Assembly: GCF_000379685.1 (NCBI RefSeq)
Contig: NZ_KB903249.1
Span: forward strand, 1,071,911-1,135,910
Direction of reading: 5' to 3'
Source: Catelliglobosispora koreensis DSM 44566
Lineage (GTDB): Bacteria; Actinomycetota; Actinomycetes; Mycobacteriales; Micromonosporaceae
Length of the DNA: 64,000 nt
This document shows positions 29,301-40,365 of this stretch, piece by piece. Position 1 is the first letter of the stretch; each line of letters opens with the position of its first letter. The notes below the pieces were generated by a model. It saw only the letters and a list, made by a program, of their open reading frames with translations. It ran no database searches and was not told the origin of the DNA. Both the position numbers and the translations under genes were made by a program.

Positions 29301-32300
29301 TTATCCCGCAACAGGTCCGGGCCGAGTTGAGCCCCGAGCTGAGCAGCCGTTTGCGCGAAGAGACGCGGCGGCAAGGGCTAACCGTCAACACGATCGTTTC
29401 GGCGGCGTGGGCCCTGGTGCTGTCGAACATCACCGGGCGCAGCGACATCGTTTTCGGCACACCGGTCGCGGGCCGCCCGGCCGATCTGCCCGGCGCGGAG
29501 TTCACCATCGGGATGTTCCTCAACACCATCCCGGTACGCGTCGAGCTGCGCCCCGGCGAGGCAGTGCTCGACTTGCTGCGGCGCGTGCAGCGAGACCGGG
29601 CAGCGGTGATGTCGCACGAACACGTTGGCCTCGCGGAGATTCAGCGTATCGCCGGTCACACGCAACTGTTCGACACGTTGTATGTCTTGCAAAACTTCGG
29701 TGGCGGCGACGATGCCAGTGTGCTGGAGCGCCAGTTCGGGGTCAGCGTCATGGAAAGCACCGACTCCACGCACTATCCACTCACCCTCGTTGTGACACCG
29801 GCCGAGCGGCCGGTCGTCAGCATCGCCTACCGGCCCGATGTGGTGCCGCCAAGCTCAGCGAGCGAACTGCTGGAACGGTTCGCCGCCACGATCGGCGAAC
29901 TGCTCACGAAACTGACCGTCCCGGTGGGGCAGATCGACGCGGTGCCGCGACACGCTTTCGACGGCACTGCTCACGCCACGGGAGCCGACACCGTCGCCGA
30001 TCTGCTTGCCGCCCAAGCACTCCGGACACCGGGTGAGACGGCCCTCGTGAACGGCTGCGAAACATTGACCTATGCCGAGCTGGACACCCGCATCAACCAG
30101 ATGGCCCGGTTCCTGCTCAGCAAAGGCGCGGGCCCGGAACAGGTGGTGGCCCTTGCCCTGCCACGCTCGGCGGACATGGTCGTGGCGTTGTTCGCCGTGC
30201 TGCGCACCGGTGCCGCGTACCTTCCGCTCGACCTCGACCACCCGCAGGACCGCCTCGCGCACATGCTGGCTGAGGCCGCACCGGTGTGTACGCTGACGCC
30301 CGGCGTCGTTGACGAGATGGCGGCTGGCTCGTGGAGCGGTGAACCGCTTCGTGCCGGGGAGACACCCGGATTCGAGCACTGGCAAGCGAACCGGCTCGAC
30401 CACCCGGCCTACGTCATCTACACGTCAGGTTCGACGGGGCGTCCCAAGGGCGTCATCACCCCGTACCGCGGTCTGACCAACATGCAGCTCAATCACCGCG
30501 ACGCCATCTTCAACCCGGCTATCGCCATGGCGGGCGGGCGTCGCCTGCGCATCGCCCACACGGTTTCCTTCGCGTTCGACATGTCGTGGGAGGAGCTGCT
30601 GTGGCTCGTCGAGGGACACGAGGTCCACGTCTGTGACGAGGAGCTGCGCCGCGACGCCCAGGCACTGACCGCCTATTGCGCCGCTCACCGGATCGACGTC
30701 GTCAACGTGACGCCCAGTTATGCCCAGCTGCTGTTCGAAGAAGGCCTGCTGGAACAGAAACCACCGCTCGTGCTGCTCGGCGGTGAAGCGGTTTCCGGCG
30801 CGGTCTGGTCCGCGTTGCGCGACGCTGACTCGACGTTTGGGTACAACCTTTACGGGCCAACGGAGTACACGATCAACACCCTTGGCGCGTCCACAGAAGA
30901 CAGTGCGACGCCGGTGGTGGGCAAGCCGATCTGGAACACCCGTGCCTACGTGCTTGACGCGTGGCTGCGCCCGGTCACGCCTGGATTCCCGGGCGAGCTC
31001 TACATCGCTGGCATCGGCTTGGCCCGTGGCTACCAGCACCGGCCGGACCTGACCGCCGAACGGTTCGTCGCCGATCCGTTCGGCGCGCCGGGAGACCGGA
31101 TGTACCGCACTGGCGATCTCGTGCGCCAGCGCCCGGATGGCAACCTCGACTTCCTCGGAAGGACCGATAGCCAAATCAAAATCCGCGGGTACCGGGTAGA
31201 GCTGTCCGAAATCGAAGCCGTCTTGGCTGAGCACCCGTCCGTCGGGCGCGCCGCCGTCATCGCCGACGCCCCGGCGCAGAACGTGGCGCGGCGGCTCCTT
31301 GGCTACTACACGGGAACGGCGCTCCCGCAGGAAGTTCGTGCCTTCCTGCGGGAGCGCCTCCCGGGCTACATGGTGCCCGCCGTCCTGATGCCGCTAGAGG
31401 ACCTGCCGCTGACCCTCAACGGAAAGCTTGACCTCAAAGCACTCCCGGCCCCGTCAGCGATGGCCGCGAGCGTGGGCCGTGCGCCGCGAACCGAAACCGA
31501 ACACGTGCTGTGCGGGCTGTTCGCCGACGTCCTGGGCGTCGCCGTGCCCAGTGCGGAAGAATCGTTCTTCGATCTCGGCGGTCACTCCCTGCTCGCGACC
31601 CGGCTCGTCAGCCGCATCCGGGCCGCCCTGAGCGTTGACCTAACGATCCGCGACCTGTTCGAAGCCCCGCGCGTGGCCGAGCTCGCGCAACGGTTGTCCG
31701 GCCGGGTTAAGCCGTCACGGCCAGCCCTGGCACCTCGCCAGCGGCCGGAGCGAATCCCGCTTTCCTTTGCCCAGCAACGGCTCTGGCTGCTCGCGCAACT
31801 GGGCGATGGCACGGCCTATCACTTCCCGTTCGCCGTACGCCTGACCGGCCCGCTCGACGCCGACGCCATGACGCTGGCGCTGGCGGACGTGATGCGGCGG
31901 CACGAACCGTTGCGGACGCTGATCGATGTCCATGACAGTGTGCCGTACCAGCGTGTCGTCGCGGACGCTCAGCCGCGAGTGACCGTGCTCGATGACGCGC
32001 CAGGAGCGGTTGAGGCGGCGCTGAACGAACCGTTCGACTTGAACGCGGACTTCCCCTTGCGGGCCACGATCCTGCGTGTGAGTCCCAGCGAACACGTCGT
32101 TGTCCTGCTGCTGCACCACATCGCGACCGACGAGTGGTCGGACCGCCCCTTCCTGCGCGACCTGACACTCGCGTACACGGCCCGTTGCCGCGGCGCAGCC
32201 CCGTCGTGGGAGCCGTTGCCGGTGTCCTATGCCGACTACACCCTGTGGCAGCAGGAACTCGGCCCAGAGCTCGCGCGGCAGGCGGAGTTCTGGAAGCGGA

Positions 32301-35300
32301 CCCTTGCCGGAGTTCCCGAGGAACTGGAGTTGCCTGCCGACCGCAGCCGCCCTGCCCGGCCCAGTTTCGTGGGCGGGGAAGTGCACGTGGACTTCCGTGC
32401 GCAAGAGTTGCGGGACCTGGCGAAGCGGTCTGGTGTCAGCATGTTCATGCTCCTGCACGCCGCTGTGGCCGTGCTGCTGCACCGCCTGGGCGCGGGCACG
32501 GACATCCCGGTCGGGGCACCGGTCACCGGCCGCGGCGACGACGCGCTCGGCGACCTCGTCGGGTTCTTCGTCAACACCGTCGTGCTGCGCGCTGACCTGT
32601 CCGGTGACCCGGCCTTTTCCGAGGTGCTGCAACGCATCCGGGAGACAGACCTGGCCGCCTTCGCCCATCAGGACATTCCGTTTGAGGCGGTGGTGGAGGC
32701 GGTCAACCCGGCTCGCAGCACCGCCCGCAATCCACTGTTCCAGGTGATGGTCGGGCATCACTTGCGCCCCGCGGAAGAGTTCAGCCTAGGCGGCCTTCAG
32801 GCCTCGGCGCTGCCCACGCAAGCCAAGTCGGCGAAGTTCGACCTCGTGTTCAGCTTCACCGAAGACGACGCTGATGTGGTTTGCCGTCTGGAATACGCTG
32901 CTGATCTGTTCGACCACAGCACCGCTGTCATGCTCGGGCAACGGCTCTCGCACGTGCTGCGTGAGGTGCTCAGCGATCCGGCGCGGCCGGTGAGCGAGCT
33001 GAACATCATGAGCGTTGCCGAAGCGGAGTTGGTGCTCAACGGGTTCAACCAGACCGGCCGTGCCGTGGACGAGGTGTCTTTGCCGGTCGCCTTCGAAGCC
33101 CAGGTCACCAAAACGCCAGACGCCATCGCGATTATCGACGAGGACCGCATTGTCACCTACGCCGAACTCGACGCGCTGGCCACGCGGGCGGCGCGAGCGC
33201 TCGCGGCACAAGGGGTCGCCGACCGTGACATCGTCGGCGTCGCCCTGCCCCGTTCCGTCGAACTGACCGCCACCATCCTGGGCATCCTCAAGCTCGGTGC
33301 CGCTTGGCTTCCGCTGGACTTGAGTCTTCCGGCGGACCGCGTGGCGTACATGGTGTCTGACTCGGGTGCCCGGCTTGTGGTCGACGATTTCACGGCACTG
33401 TCCGCTTTAGACGGTCCGCCGCTCACGCAATCGCGGCCCGGTCTGGATCACCCGGCCTATGTCATCTACACCTCCGGGTCGACCGGAAAACCCAAGGGCG
33501 TCATGGTTTCGCACGAGGGCATCGGCAGCCTCGTCGCGACCGCCGTGGACCGGATGGAGCTCACGCCAGCGTCGCGGGTGCTGCAGTTCGCGTCGATCGG
33601 ATTCGACGTCGCCGCCTTCGAACTCGCGATGGCGATGTGCACAGGGGCGACGCTGGTGGTCACGCCGGATTGTGCCCGGGTGCCAGGACACGCTTTGACC
33701 GATCTTCTGCACGAGCAGCAGGTCACTCACATGATTCTGCCGCCGTCACTGGTGTCGGCACTTCCGGCTGACTGCACGATCCCGGATAACGCCGTCGTGC
33801 TGGTCGGCACGGAAACGGTGTCGCCTGAGATCATCCGCCGCTGGGCGGGCAAACTGAGGCTGTTCGCCGCCTACGGGCTGACCGAGGCGACCGTGAACTC
33901 GACGCTGTGGCGGGCGGAACCGGGCTGGCAAGCGGCCGTCCCGATCGGCATCCCGGACCCGAACACCCGCGCCTATGTCCTAGATGGACGGCTGCGGCCC
34001 GTGCCGCCGGGAGTGACCGGGGAGCTTTACATCGCCGGGCGGGGGCTCGCCCTCGGCTACCTGAACCGCCCTGGACTGACCGCCTCGCGGTTCCTCGCCG
34101 ATCCGTTCAGCACACCGGGCTCACGCATGTACCGCACGGGAGACCGCGCTCGCTGGCGTGCCGATGGGACACTCGATTTCCTTGGCCGCGTGGATCAGCA
34201 GGTCAAGATTCGCGGGTTCCGGATCGAGCCCGGCGAGATCGAAGCCGTGCTGACGTCACACGCGACGGTCAGCCAGGCGGCCGTTGTCGCCGACGGTGGG
34301 CGGCTCGTGGGTTACGTCACGGGCACCGGAATCGACACGGTGGCGCTGAAAGCTCACCTCGCCGCGCAGCTGCCCGAATACATGGTGCCCACGCTGCTTG
34401 TCGTCCTGGACGCCACGCTGCCGTTGACACCCAACGGCAAACTCGACCGGCGCGCGCTGCCCGCCCCCGATTGGTCCACGCTCACCGGAACGGACCGCCC
34501 CCAAACGCCGCGCGAGCAGATCCTCGCCGCCTTGTTCGCAGAGGTGCTAGAGCTGCCGCAACCGGTCGGGGTGACGGATAACTTCTTCACCCTCGGCGGG
34601 CACTCCATGGCCTCGATGCGGCTCGTGGGCCGAGTGCAGGCGGTGCTGGGAGCCGAACTGTCCCTTCGCGACATCTTCGACGCCCCGACCGTCGCCGCGC
34701 TAGCGGAACGCCTCGACTCCGGCGCCAACGAGCCGCTCCCACCGCTTCCCTTGCCTTCCGGCACGGCGCTGAGAACCTCGGGCGATCGCGACACGGCGGA
34801 AGACAGCAGCCATGTAGGCGATCCGGGCGAAATGGCGCCGGCCAGAAGGCGCACAGTCGATGAACTCAGTGGCGGGCTGGAACACCGCGAGATCCCGCTG
34901 ACACCAACGCAACGCAACCTCTGGGAGGGCGCTCACACCGGGTGGGATATCGCGTTCACGCTCAGCCATGCCGACGAACTCGACGCCGATCGGCTGGCTT
35001 ATGCGATCGGCGAGGTCGTGAAACGGCACTGGCCGCTGCGTACCGTGTTCGAGGAACGTGACGGGCAAGTGTGGCAGCGTTCGCACACTGCTTGGCCGGT
35101 GCTTGAGATAGCGGAAGGCGATCCGCAGGAGCTGGCCCGCGAGCGGATCGATCTGTCGGTGCAGCCGCCGATGCGAGCGCGGCTGCTGGATGGGACATTG
35201 CTCATCACGGTTAGCTACCTGGGTTGTGACGAATGGTCAGTCGTGCCGTTCCTGCGAGATCTGACGGCGGCTTACGCGGGACAGGAGCTGGAACCCTTGC

Positions 35301-35977
35301 CAGTGTCCTATCCGGACTACACGGACTGGTTCGCCCGCGTACTAGACCAGCGCGCCACCAAGCAAGAAGCGGCCTGGGACAAGGCTTTGGCGACTGCCAC
35401 AGGCTTCGGCAAGCGGGGCAAGCGCCACGGCGAGCAGATCGAGTTCACGGTCGACCTGCCCGGCGACACCGGTGCGACCTCGTTCATGGTGCTGCAAGCC
35501 GTGCTCGGAAAGGTGCTGCGGCGGCACGGGTTCGGTGACGTGATCCCGGTGGCGGCCATGGCCGCCGGGCGGCCGCGCCTGGAGCTCAGCGGCCTTGTCG
35601 GCGGGTTCGCCAACCGGCTCGTCCTCAAGACTGACATGTCAGGTGACCCCGGCATCAAGGAACTGCTCGCCCGCATAAGGGAAGGCAACCTGGCCGCGTT
35701 CGATCACGCCGACGTTGCGTTGACACCAGCCCCACGAGTGCTCATCGTCCAGCACGAGCAAGCACGGCTCGACGGGATCGAAGGCTTCGCCGGCCGCCTC
35801 GCGCCTGTCCACACGGGAACTGTCGCGGCGGAACTTGTGCTCAGCTTCTACGAACCACGGTCAGCCGGGCCGGTGCGGTGCGTGCTCGGTTACGCCACCG
35901 AAACGTTCCGCCCAGAGGAGGCACACGACATCGTGACAGCCATCCAGGAAACGATTAAGGAGATCTCCGCATCATGA
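20321..35977 (+). CDS. Four-module siderophore NRPS (C-A-T-E / C-A-T-E / C-A-T / C-A-T / C*)
   Basis: A 5218-residue synthetase; the ATG follows TAAGGAGAG. Approximate residues: C1 1-407 (HHLVIDG from 130), A1 420-888, T1 with phosphopantetheine Ser931, E1 980-1340 ([10 protein letters not shown] from 1085); C2 1357-1760 (HHIIADG from 1483), A2 1770-2239, T2 Ser2286, E2 2335-2720 ([10 protein letters not shown] from 2465); C3 2788-3215 (HHLILWDG from 2916), A3 3224-3710, T3 Ser3756; C4 3812-4228 (HHIATDE from 3932), A4 4252-4719, T4 Ser4762; terminal C-like 4852-5218 with SYLGCDE in place of HHxxxDG. Specificity residues read by eye: A1 DVFIVGAVN, A4 DVFILGAVN, A3 DMENLGLIN (the N5-hydroxyornithine code), A2 DPV(V/I)LGMVQ (not one I recognise). 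There is no thioesterase. The two E domains predict D residues at positions 1 and 2. The layout matches what I recall of erythrochelin EtcD, whose chain ends as a diketopiperazine. Confidence 0.95.
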   Translation: MLPLTSAQAEVWLAMQMEPGTTAFDLVFYIDLDGKLDASRLTAAIRRTVDETGCLHARFVMHGDEPRQFAEPFEDWPLPVVDLSGDDDALAAADRWMAQERTRRFGTGPMFVQALLRVGPQRVLWYQRFHHLVIDGYGIVLFSQRVARHYAGETVPAVDWSLERLTKTEPQTPASKQFWQEKFATLPAPATVIARGPSPARETIRHTVRLHDLDHPQRHRLALAAAAAYTHRITGAADLALALPVTARTRYQRTVPGMLANVVPLRLTVRPEHTAADLLGQVARSYRELAVHGRHFTVRDLKLQGGLAAITGPAVNIMPFGQRVPVGECPGPVEVLSHGPVADLSLVVQDDPESGVLRADFDADAAQITAEELRCHAERYVTLLRAMASDPDAPIASFDLHDTSRVLSFAADAQPVAGLSWPEAFEAQVRRTPDAVAVVCEDEQLSYAELNAAANRLAHQLIAEGAGPGEVIGIAVPRTAEMTIAMLGVLKTGAAYLPLDLELPADRIAFMLEDSGAKTVVREAIATSTWDSGDPVRPPLTLDLPAYVIYTSGSTGKPKGAVLSHDGIMSLVLTAVNRLGVSGASRVAQFASIGFDVAVFDTCMALCTGAALVIVPSHRRVADETLTSYLTGHGVTHMILPPSLVSALPEHAELPEGAVLVVGTETVPYELIARWGKRLRVVVAYGLTEATVNSTFWAAAQDWAGPVPIGVPDPNTTCYVLDTALRPVAPGITGELYVGGRGLALGYHGRAGLTAERFLPDPFGPPGSRMYRTGDKTRWRHDGNLDFLGRSDQQIKIRGYRVEPAEIESVLMAHASIAQAAVVLDAGKRLVAYVATVPGVDVPSDLREYVAEALPAYMVPAIVVPLDGPLPLTANGKLDRAALPAPDWAGLTSGSVPASEVERQLTGIMADLLKLPAVGVHDSFFSLGGDSISAVALVNRARQAGLTFSVRDVFDRATVAGLAEVATAPGKAVHQSDPGPVDLTPVMRTFIERGGVSEGFTQSLTVAVPGVSRDRIAGALQRLAEHHDMLRSRFVHDTLTVLADATPVDIAISDELQAADPDPASGLMLSAVYSPRLEAVRLVVHHFAVDAVSWHILLSDFAAALDGQPLPPVPMSFRQWAASRTLDPAWGEIPFWEQMLNRPHRTLGSFAATVSTVRSLTVSLPEDSSAFLLQTLPTSAGANIPEILLAALAQAWEAPLLVDVETHGRQGKADLSRTVGWFTSIHPVLVDTGRASGWRAVKQVREQMRRVPGDGLGYGVLRDRLPQAQATVLFNYLGRLPGGQQNFSAGKHPRTPVTHALEINAAVHDGCLSAQISWPGDAIAEHEVAEVASRWLRHLDSLIETARAELSVNVSEVLPVTPLQEGFFFHAALQPSTADSYQQQQIVSLHGPVDGAAIHRALQTVADRHAPLRASFRQRDNGQIVQDIAVTAPVEWTELAAGDPHEFAVQQRNRAFDLSTAPLLRGALVRGGGQSSWLILTLHHIIADGWSVPLILKEIMTGHTPPVTPHRDYLAWLGQRDHEAAKQAWTEVLAGASPALIAALAESPAEPEQIIVALSEEDTAAITARARAHGVTMSTVVQAAWATVLGQFLGRCDIVFGTTVSGREAPVPGIETMVGLFANTLPVRVSWTPDATALDVVTALQRQQAGLLEYQHVGLGELQRLAGQGDLFDTMLIFENYPWEPELASASGQLRVTGVEFFGEGHYALAVLAVPLEHLELHLKFDAHRLDAATVSALGDAMLATLRGFAADPGQPVTGFAGPSRAHTDSLLPELVAAQAQLTPQAPAVIAGDRILSYADLLALAGSIAAKLTSLGAGPETFIVIELARSPEFIAALLGVHRAGAAYVPVDPAYPAGRIAYLIADSGAAITIDRAFLADLPPATQDSPVIAPSSAAYVLYTSGSTGRPKGVVVSHSAIAAQLAWMRDTFPIEASDRVLHQLSGSFDPSLVEIFWPLTSGAAVVIADDNQDPAYLSGLIRRESVTGMVIAAPMLGAFAGYLETAGDPTSVASLRHVLAGGEALSAGAARSWQSLTGQAVYNMYGPTETAVQVTSWRYDGESQAVPIGRPVWNTRLYLLDEQLRPVPAGQPGEIYVAGLQLARGYAERPSLTAQRFVADPFGPAGSRMYRTGDLAVATADGVLTYAGRTDTQLKVRGNRIEPGEIEALLNAMAGVTASAVTVHTGQMGAQRLIAHVCGTADTAFVIDALRAQLPAALVPADIIVHDTLPLTPHGKLDRAALTSTVPAAPALTAAASSDAAQLLAEIFSDVLGVDASVDDDFFALGGDSILSISVSSKARSAGLEVSPKDVFDHRTPAALAANGTVTQQIQGDPDSIGDVALLPVVHGLRERGGEIGTFALPMLLNTPAGLTAERLTQVLQKVIDHHDALRLKLTRIAGLLWSLQARPPGTVAAASLLSCVQGIDRDRITAESTAAATRLDPDNGTMVQAVWFEGATGQPGRLLLTVHHLAVDGVSWRILFEDLAAAWAGQPLLPVPTSLRSFTRTAMQQAAAPARLNELTHWADTLQPGGELIEGPVTHGTVGNAKRHSITLSIADTVAVLTSAPQAVHGDVTDVLLTALHRAVDKGDLLIDIERHGRLPAAGQDLSRTVGWFTSVHPVRLPAPTESSLETLRSVKDAVRQAADNGFGYGLLRHVNAQTAPMLSRLASAQVLFNYFGRMPGALEHDWAPAPESGAVNVLPDGQLTLPYLLQVDAVAEETPQGPRLSATFTWSGPSLTEPEVLAIADRFAVELKTLAAVAKTARPRLTPSDLTAITLTQPEIDSLGEHIEDIWPLSPLQEGLFFHSSYDTGGVDVYTAQASFAFAERIDVARLEHAVRVLLQRNPSLRAGFTGDGVSRPVQFVEQGRAYGVPIIEVEDDTEIDRLLRADREERFDLAKPPLFRMKVLRLPGGDRLVITHHLILWDGWSEGLFLEQLFTLYRNGGDVSGLPQALSYGDYLRWLGQRDADESARVWQEALRGLAEPALVGPPGQQLEPVIPQQVRAELSPELSSRLREETRRQGLTVNTIVSAAWALVLSNITGRSDIVFGTPVAGRPADLPGAEFTIGMFLNTIPVRVELRPGEAVLDLLRRVQRDRAAVMSHEHVGLAEIQRIAGHTQLFDTLYVLQNFGGGDDASVLERQFGVSVMESTDSTHYPLTLVVTPAERPVVSIAYRPDVVPPSSASELLERFAATIGELLTKLTVPVGQIDAVPRHAFDGTAHATGADTVADLLAAQALRTPGETALVNGCETLTYAELDTRINQMARFLLSKGAGPEQVVALALPRSADMVVALFAVLRTGAAYLPLDLDHPQDRLAHMLAEAAPVCTLTPGVVDEMAAGSWSGEPLRAGETPGFEHWQANRLDHPAYVIYTSGSTGRPKGVITPYRGLTNMQLNHRDAIFNPAIAMAGGRRLRIAHTVSFAFDMSWEELLWLVEGHEVHVCDEELRRDAQALTAYCAAHRIDVVNVTPSYAQLLFEEGLLEQKPPLVLLGGEAVSGAVWSALRDADSTFGYNLYGPTEYTINTLGASTEDSATPVVGKPIWNTRAYVLDAWLRPVTPGFPGELYIAGIGLARGYQHRPDLTAERFVADPFGAPGDRMYRTGDLVRQRPDGNLDFLGRTDSQIKIRGYRVELSEIEAVLAEHPSVGRAAVIADAPAQNVARRLLGYYTGTALPQEVRAFLRERLPGYMVPAVLMPLEDLPLTLNGKLDLKALPAPSAMAASVGRAPRTETEHVLCGLFADVLGVAVPSAEESFFDLGGHSLLATRLVSRIRAALSVDLTIRDLFEAPRVAELAQRLSGRVKPSRPALAPRQRPERIPLSFAQQRLWLLAQLGDGTAYHFPFAVRLTGPLDADAMTLALADVMRRHEPLRTLIDVHDSVPYQRVVADAQPRVTVLDDAPGAVEAALNEPFDLNADFPLRATILRVSPSEHVVVLLLHHIATDEWSDRPFLRDLTLAYTARCRGAAPSWEPLPVSYADYTLWQQELGPELARQAEFWKRTLAGVPEELELPADRSRPARPSFVGGEVHVDFRAQELRDLAKRSGVSMFMLLHAAVAVLLHRLGAGTDIPVGAPVTGRGDDALGDLVGFFVNTVVLRADLSGDPAFSEVLQRIRETDLAAFAHQDIPFEAVVEAVNPARSTARNPLFQVMVGHHLRPAEEFSLGGLQASALPTQAKSAKFDLVFSFTEDDADVVCRLEYAADLFDHSTAVMLGQRLSHVLREVLSDPARPVSELNIMSVAEAELVLNGFNQTGRAVDEVSLPVAFEAQVTKTPDAIAIIDEDRIVTYAELDALATRAARALAAQGVADRDIVGVALPRSVELTATILGILKLGAAWLPLDLSLPADRVAYMVSDSGARLVVDDFTALSALDGPPLTQSRPGLDHPAYVIYTSGSTGKPKGVMVSHEGIGSLVATAVDRMELTPASRVLQFASIGFDVAAFELAMAMCTGATLVVTPDCARVPGHALTDLLHEQQVTHMILPPSLVSALPADCTIPDNAVVLVGTETVSPEIIRRWAGKLRLFAAYGLTEATVNSTLWRAEPGWQAAVPIGIPDPNTRAYVLDGRLRPVPPGVTGELYIAGRGLALGYLNRPGLTASRFLADPFSTPGSRMYRTGDRARWRADGTLDFLGRVDQQVKIRGFRIEPGEIEAVLTSHATVSQAAVVADGGRLVGYVTGTGIDTVALKAHLAAQLPEYMVPTLLVVLDATLPLTPNGKLDRRALPAPDWSTLTGTDRPQTPREQILAALFAEVLELPQPVGVTDNFFTLGGHSMASMRLVGRVQAVLGAELSLRDIFDAPTVAALAERLDSGANEPLPPLPLPSGTALRTSGDRDTAEDSSHVGDPGEMAPARRRTVDELSGGLEHREIPLTPTQRNLWEGAHTGWDIAFTLSHADELDADRLAYAIGEVVKRHWPLRTVFEERDGQVWQRSHTAWPVLEIAEGDPQELARERIDLSVQPPMRARLLDGTLLITVSYLGCDEWSVVPFLRDLTAAYAGQELEPLPVSYPDYTDWFARVLDQRATKQEAAWDKALATATGFGKRGKRHGEQIEFTVDLPGDTGATSFMVLQAVLGKVLRRHGFGDVIPVAAMAAGRPRLELSGLVGGFANRLVLKTDMSGDPGIKELLARIREGNLAAFDHADVALTPAPRVLIVQHEQARLDGIEGFAGRLAPVHTGTVAAELVLSFYEPRSAGPVRCVLGYATETFRPEEAHDIVTAIQETIKEISAS

Positions 35978-36189
35978 GCAATCCCTTCGACGACGCCGAC
36001 GGCCAGTTCTTCGTGCTCGTCAACGACGAGGACCAGCACTCGCTCTGGCCGTCATTCGCCGCCGTACCAGCTGGCTGGCGCATCATCTTCGGCGTAGACG
36101 GCAAAGACGAGTGTCTGTCGTTTGTGGAGCGGAACTGGCCCGACCTGCGGCCCAAATCGTTACGTGAGGCGATGGCCCGGCTGGGTTAA
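35974..36189 (+). CDS. MbtH-like protein
   Basis: A 71-residue NRPS chaperone that binds adenylation domains and supports their folding and activity. It starts [20 protein letters not shown] and contains [13 protein letters not shown] and a closing [18 protein letters not shown]; the family's conserved tryptophans and the WxDxRP end are all present. Its ATG overlaps the NRPS stop as ATGA (35974-35977), so the two are translationally coupled and made in matched amounts. Its 3' end overlaps the converging exporter gene by 30 bp. Most or all A domains of the upstream NRPS are its likely partners. Confidence 0.95.
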   Translation: MSNPFDDADGQFFVLVNDEDQHSLWPSFAAVPAGWRIIFGVDGKDECLSFVERNWPDLRPKSLREAMARLG

Positions 36190-37383
36190 CGCCCCGGCCG
36201 GCAACAGCGTGGCGGCGGTGAGGATGCCGAGCGCGATCGCGGCCAGCAGGCCGAACATGTCACCGAAGTCACCGATGGCCTGGATCGGATGCCCGCCGAT
36301 CCAGGTGTCGAGCCCACGCAGGCCATGCGAGCCTGGAGTGAGCACGAAGAACGCGGCTAGGAACAGCACGTAAACCGGTGGGCTGTGCCGTCGCCTGCCC
36401 ACGATGAGGCACGCGGCAGTGAGGATGGCGGCGGCTAGCCACGTGCCGACAAGGTCACCGGTGGCCCGCACGGTCAGCAGCTGAACCCCATAGGTACCAA
36501 GCACCATCGCCAGTGCCCACGGAAAGTCCCGCAGGCTCATGCCAAAGACCAGCATCACGCCCGCGGTGAAGATGACCCACCCGAGCCAGCCCGCGAGCAC
36601 CCCGAGCGTGGCCGGGGCGGCGACGTCGGACAGCGAGCCAGCCTGCGCACCGAGAGCGGCGAGCGCGATGACCGGGCCAAAGGCCAGGACACCAAGCGCG
36701 GCAAGGCTTTGCACCATGCGGGCGGCACCGGCGGTCATGCGCCCAGACGACAGTTCCAGCATGGCCATCGTGATGGAGTCACCGGGAATGAAGACGAACA
36801 AGGCCGGCAGCATCAGCGCGATCGGACCACCGCTGATCCAGCCCTGTTCGCTGGCGTAAAGCGCGGCCATCGCCACGAGCGCGGAAGCGATCAGGGGCGC
36901 GAGCCAGCGCAGGCGCGGGTAAAAGTCCGTCCCGACGACGAGAACCCCGACGAACAGACCGGTCAGCGTCGTGAAGATCACCTGCTGCCAGGTCGCCTGC
37001 ACGGACAGTCCAAACCCGACGCTGAACAGGACAACGCCCAGAATCCGCCACGGCCAGCCATAGGGCAGCGGCATGCTGGCGATCGCGTAAAGCTCCCGTT
37101 CGGCTTGGGCCAGGCTCAGCCGTCCTTCGGTGACTCCGCCGACCCAGCCCTTCATCGCTGAAACCTGGTTCAGCGGGGGAATGCCGGGGATCGCCGTGAC
37201 GACTCTCGTGCGGTCGCCGATGGTGACGGTCGCCGACTCGGGGAGCACGGCGACTTCGGCTTGCTGACCATAGGCGGCGGCGACGGCCTTGAGCCGCCGC
37301 TCGGCGAGGACGGTTCCTTCGAAACTCCCGCTGACCATCACGTGTGCCAGCCGCGCGACCAGCGCAAGCGCGTCGTCCCCCAT
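36160..37383 (-). CDS. ThrE-family (threonine/serine exporter) membrane protein
   Basis: A 407-residue membrane protein from the ATG at 37383. The N-terminal soluble DUF1212 part (about residues 1-115) includes [20 protein letters not shown] and a short amphipathic stretch. About ten membrane segments follow, in two blocks, for example [36 protein letters not shown] and the C-terminal [20 protein letters not shown]. The FIPGDS and LTPGSHG pair is typical of ThrE carriers with both halves fused. These export small amino acids by proton exchange. Placed tail to tail against the siderophore operon, it could export a siderophore, but it does not share the iron boxes and that link is speculative. 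Confidence 0.85.
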   Translation of the reverse strand: MGDDALALVARLAHVMVSGSFEGTVLAERRLKAVAAAYGQQAEVAVLPESATVTIGDRTRVVTAIPGIPPLNQVSAMKGWVGGVTEGRLSLAQAERELYAIASMPLPYGWPWRILGVVLFSVGFGLSVQATWQQVIFTTLTGLFVGVLVVGTDFYPRLRWLAPLIASALVAMAALYASEQGWISGGPIALMLPALFVFIPGDSITMAMLELSSGRMTAGAARMVQSLAALGVLAFGPVIALAALGAQAGSLSDVAAPATLGVLAGWLGWVIFTAGVMLVFGMSLRDFPWALAMVLGTYGVQLLTVRATGDLVGTWLAAAILTAACLIVGRRRHSPPVYVLFLAAFFVLTPGSHGLRGLDTWIGGHPIQAIGDFGDMFGLLAAIALGILTAATLLPAGALTQPGHRLT

Positions 37384-37445
37384 GACCAGAAAGCGTAGAG
37401 ACCCGATGGGCTATTGACGGCGCTGACACACGCACGGTAAACATC

Positions 37446-37465
37446 TAGGAAATATCCTATAGGAT
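37446..37465. promoter_or_regulatory. Operator-like palindromes upstream of the fucose operon
   Basis: TAGGAAATATCCTATAGGAT contains two overlapping palindromes: TAGGA-AATA-TCCTA (37446-37459) and the perfect ATCCTATAGGAT (37454-37465). The block ATATCCTATAG recurs inverted just before the GntR gene (40350-40360). It lies 24 bp before the hydrolase ATG and downstream of a possible promoter (TTGACG at 37414, 18 bp, TAAACA at 37438). This is the position expected for repression by the FCD-type GntR protein of the operon. Confidence 0.6.
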
Positions 37466-37488
37466 CTGAATATCGTTGAGGGCGGTTC

Positions 37489-38316
37489 ATGAAATACCTG
37501 CGTGTTGGCCCGGCCGGGGCAGAGTGGCCCGTGGTGTTCCACGACGGCCGCTACTTCGACCTGTCGCCGGTGACCCCCGACATCAACGGCGCCTTCCTGG
37601 CGTCGGCCGCCAGCCTTGACGTGGCGACGCTGCCGCAGATCGACATCGAAGGACAACGCCTCGGCGCACCGATCGCCCGCCCCGGCGTCGTGCTGTGCAT
37701 CGGGCAGAACTACGCCGCTCACGCCGCCGAGTCCGGCGCCGCCCCGCCTGAGCAGCCCATCATGTTCTACAAAGCGCCAAACACCGTTGTGGGCCCACAC
37801 GATGACGTGCTCATCCCGCGCGGGTCGGCCAAGACGGACTGGGAAGTGGAGTTAGGCGTCGTCATCGGACGGACCGCCCGCTACCTGTCCTCGCCTGACG
37901 AAGCGCTCGCGTGCGTCGCCGGGTTCACGGTCTCCAACGATGTGTCCGAACGCGACTTTCAGATCGCGGTGTCCGGTGGCCAATGGTCCAAGGGAAAGTC
38001 GTGCGAGACGTTCAACCCCCTCGGGCCCTGGCTGGTCACGCCCGATGAAATCAGCGGCCCCCTTGGGCTGCGGTCGTTCGTCAACGGTGAGTCCCGCCAG
38101 GACTCCAGCACCGCCGACATGATTTTCGACGTCGCCACCATCATCTGGCACCTATCGCAATACACCGTCCTAGAACCAGGAGACCTCATCAATACTGGTA
38201 CGCCAGAAGGCGTCGCGCTGTCCGGAAGGTTCCCCTACCTCAAGGCGGGCGATGTCGTCGAGGTGGAAATCGACGGACTGGGCCGCCAGCGCAGCGTTTG
38301 CCGGGAGGCGGCGTGA
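37489..38316 (+). CDS. Fumarylacetoacetate hydrolase family protein; probable 2,4-diketo-3-deoxy-L-fuconate hydrolase
   Basis: A 275-residue FAH-fold enzyme. An N-terminal cap (about residues 1-65) precedes the catalytic domain with [35 protein letters not shown], and the metal ligands in [11 protein letters not shown] (Glu/Glu) and [14 protein letters not shown] (Asp). [15 protein letters not shown] closes the active site. In the L-fuconate pathway the last step splits 2,4-diketo-3-deoxyfuconate to pyruvate and lactate, and an FAH-family hydrolase does this. The assignment rests on the L-fuconate dehydratase and dehydrogenase genes directly downstream (4-bp GTGA overlap with the next gene). 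It is the first gene of the operon behind the operator-like palindromes. Confidence 0.85.
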   Translation: MKYLRVGPAGAEWPVVFHDGRYFDLSPVTPDINGAFLASAASLDVATLPQIDIEGQRLGAPIARPGVVLCIGQNYAAHAAESGAAPPEQPIMFYKAPNTVVGPHDDVLIPRGSAKTDWEVELGVVIGRTARYLSSPDEALACVAGFTVSNDVSERDFQIAVSGGQWSKGKSCETFNPLGPWLVTPDEISGPLGLRSFVNGESRQDSSTADMIFDVATIIWHLSQYTVLEPGDLINTGTPEGVALSGRFPYLKAGDVVEVEIDGLGRQRSVCREAA

Positions 38317-39617
38317 AAATCCACGCTGTCGACACCTACGACATCCGTTTCCCGACTTCGCTTTCGCTCGACGGTTCCGACGCCATGAACCCCGACCCCG
38401 ACTATTCGGCCGCCTATGTCGTGCTGCGCACGGGCACAGAGCACGAGGGGCACGGGTTCACGTTCACCATCGGCCGGGGCAACGAGGTGTGCCGCTCGGC
38501 GATCGAAGCCCTGACGCCGCTTGTCATCGGGCAGGACATCAGCAACCTGGGCGCTTTCGCCAAACGGATCACCCACGACTCGCAGACCCGCTGGCTGGGC
38601 CCGGAGAAAGGCGTCATCCACCTCGCGGCTGCCGCGATCATCAACGCCGCCTGGGATCTGGCCGCCAAGGTGGCGGGCAAACCGGTGTGGCAGTTCCTGT
38701 CCGACATGAGTCCCGATGCCATCGTCGATCTCGTGGACTGGCGCTACATCACCGACGCGCTGACTCCGGCCGAAGCCTATGAGATGCTGCTCGAAGCGGT
38801 GCCCGGCCGGGATGAACGCACGCAACACCTTCTGCGGCACGGCTATCCGGCATACACGACGTCACCAGGGTGGCTGGGCTATGACGACGCCAAACTCACC
38901 CGGCTGGTACGCGAGGCGGTCTCCGACGGGTACACCCAAATCAAGCTGAAGGTGGGCGCGGACCTCGCCGACGACCATCGCCGTTTCGCGCTCGCCCGTG
39001 CTGTGGCCGGTCCCGGGATCCGGATTGCGGCTGACGCGAACCAGCGCTGGGACACCGCCGAAGCCGTCGAGTGGATGACCGCGCTGGCGACCTATGACCC
39101 GTGGTGGATCGAGGAACCCACGAGCCCGGACGATGTCTTGGGACACGCCGACATCCGTCAGGCCCTCACGACGGCAGGCCCGGGTGGCGGCCCGATCCGG
39201 GTCGCGACCGGTGAACACGTCGCCAACCGCGTCATGTTCAAACAGCTGTTACAGGCCAACGCTGTTGACTTCGTGCAACTGGACGCCTGCCGCGTTGGCG
39301 GTGTCAACGAGAACGTGGCGATTCTGTTGCTGGCAGCCAAGTTTGGCCGCCCTGTCTGCCCGCACGCGGGTGGGGTGGGGCTGTGTGAACTCGTGCAACA
39401 CTTGTCGATGTTCGACTACGTGGCGGTGTCGGGCGACCTGACCGACCGCACGATCGAATACGTGGATCACCTGCATGAGCATTTCGTCGACCCGGTCATC
39501 ATCGACCGCGCCGCTTACCGCGCCCCGCGGGTGCCCGGATTCTCGGCCAGAATGAAACCCGAATCCCTTGTCCGCTATGCGTTCCCGGAAGGTGAAGCGT
39601 GGCAGCAGCAACCCTGA
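38313..39617 (+). CDS. L-fuconate dehydratase (enolase superfamily)
   Basis: A 434-residue enolase-superfamily enzyme that removes water from L-fuconate to give 2-keto-3-deoxy-L-fuconate. The start is the GTG at 38313, overlapping the previous stop as GTGA. The N-terminal capping domain has [20 protein letters not shown], a segment characteristic of L-fuconate dehydratases. Barrel residues: [12 protein letters not shown] (catalytic Lys), [11 protein letters not shown] (metal Asp), [11 protein letters not shown] (metal Glu), [14 protein letters not shown] (metal Glu) and [16 protein letters not shown] (catalytic His). Length matches the bacterial and human (ENOSF1) members. The subfamily call is strong, since this capping loop differs from mandelate racemase or galactonate dehydratase. 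Confidence 0.93.
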   Translation: MKIHAVDTYDIRFPTSLSLDGSDAMNPDPDYSAAYVVLRTGTEHEGHGFTFTIGRGNEVCRSAIEALTPLVIGQDISNLGAFAKRITHDSQTRWLGPEKGVIHLAAAAIINAAWDLAAKVAGKPVWQFLSDMSPDAIVDLVDWRYITDALTPAEAYEMLLEAVPGRDERTQHLLRHGYPAYTTSPGWLGYDDAKLTRLVREAVSDGYTQIKLKVGADLADDHRRFALARAVAGPGIRIAADANQRWDTAEAVEWMTALATYDPWWIEEPTSPDDVLGHADIRQALTTAGPGGGPIRVATGEHVANRVMFKQLLQANAVDFVQLDACRVGGVNENVAILLLAAKFGRPVCPHAGGVGLCELVQHLSMFDYVAVSGDLTDRTIEYVDHLHEHFVDPVIIDRAAYRAPRVPGFSARMKPESLVRYAFPEGEAWQQQP

Positions 39618-40336
39618 GTGTGGTCATCACCGGCGGCGCCTCCGGCATCGGCGCCGCCTGTGCTGAAGCGTTTCTGGGCACCGGAGCCAACGTGGCGGTC
39701 CTGGACCTGAGCCCGGGGGAGGGCGCCGGGCTGAGACTGACCGCCGATGTCGCGAAGGGACGGTCGCTCACCGACGCTATGCGAGCCACGGCGCAAGTGC
39801 ACGGCGGCATTGACGTGCTCGTCAACTGCGCTGGCATCAGTGCCGTCGGCGACGTCACCGCCAACGACGACGCCGACTGGGCGCGGGTCCTCGACATCAA
39901 CGTGACCGGCATCGCACGGGCCAGCAAAGCGGCGCTGCCCTACCTGAGACAGAGCCAGAACCCGTGCATCATCAACATTTCCTCCATCGTGGCGACAGCA
40001 GGTCTCGTGCAGCGGGCGCTCTACTCGGCGTCCAAAGGCGCGGTCCACGCGCTAACGCTCGCGATGGCCGCTGACCATGTCGCCGAAGGGATTCGCGTGA
40101 ACTGCGTTTCACCGGGCACGGTTGACACGCCCTGGGTGGAGCGATTGCTAGCCAGGACAAGCGATCCCGAGGCGGAAAAGGCGCGCCTCGCCGCGCGTCA
40201 GCCCACGGGGCGTCTCGTGCGCGCTGAAGAAGTCGCCGCCGCTGTCTGCTATCTCGCCAGCCCGGGAGCCGGTGCCGTGACCGGCATTTCGCTCGCGGTC
40301 GATGGTGGGATGTCCGGCCTGCGGCTGCCCCGGTAG
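39599..40336 (+). CDS. Short-chain dehydrogenase; probable 2-keto-3-deoxy-L-fuconate dehydrogenase
   Basis: A 245-residue classical SDR. The start is the GTG at 39599, within the last 19 bp of the dehydratase gene. The NAD(P) loop is [15 protein letters not shown] and DLSPGEGA follows beta 2, where the acidic residue suggests NAD+. [11 protein letters not shown] is the NNAG-like motif, the catalytic serine is in [11 protein letters not shown], and YSASKGAV supplies Tyr and Lys. In the pathway it oxidises 2-keto-3-deoxy-L-fuconate to the 2,4-diketo compound that the FAH enzyme cleaves. The reaction is inferred from the operon; the family is certain. Confidence 0.88.
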   Translation: MAAATLSVVITGGASGIGAACAEAFLGTGANVAVLDLSPGEGAGLRLTADVAKGRSLTDAMRATAQVHGGIDVLVNCAGISAVGDVTANDDADWARVLDINVTGIARASKAALPYLRQSQNPCIINISSIVATAGLVQRALYSASKGAVHALTLAMAADHVAEGIRVNCVSPGTVDTPWVERLLARTSDPEAEKARLAARQPTGRLVRAEEVAAAVCYLASPGAGAVTGISLAVDGGMSGLRLPR

Positions 40337-40349
40337 GCAACTTGACTGT

Positions 40350-40360
40350 CTATAGGATAT
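40350..40360 (-). promoter_or_regulatory. Second operator-like site, upstream of the GntR gene
   Basis: CTATAGGATAT on the plus strand is the reverse complement of ATATCCTATAG, the 11-bp core found at 37452-37462 before the first gene of the operon. It fills the 29-bp space between the SDR stop and the GntR start, which fits autoregulation. The identity is seen directly; binding is inferred. Confidence 0.55.
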
Positions 40361-40365
40361 CGACC

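Noticed and set aside
20321-35977. Possibility that the NRPS is truncated because it lacks a thioesterase
   Set aside because: The frame ends in an ATGA overlap with an intact MbtH gene, and related siderophore synthetases also end in a C domain.
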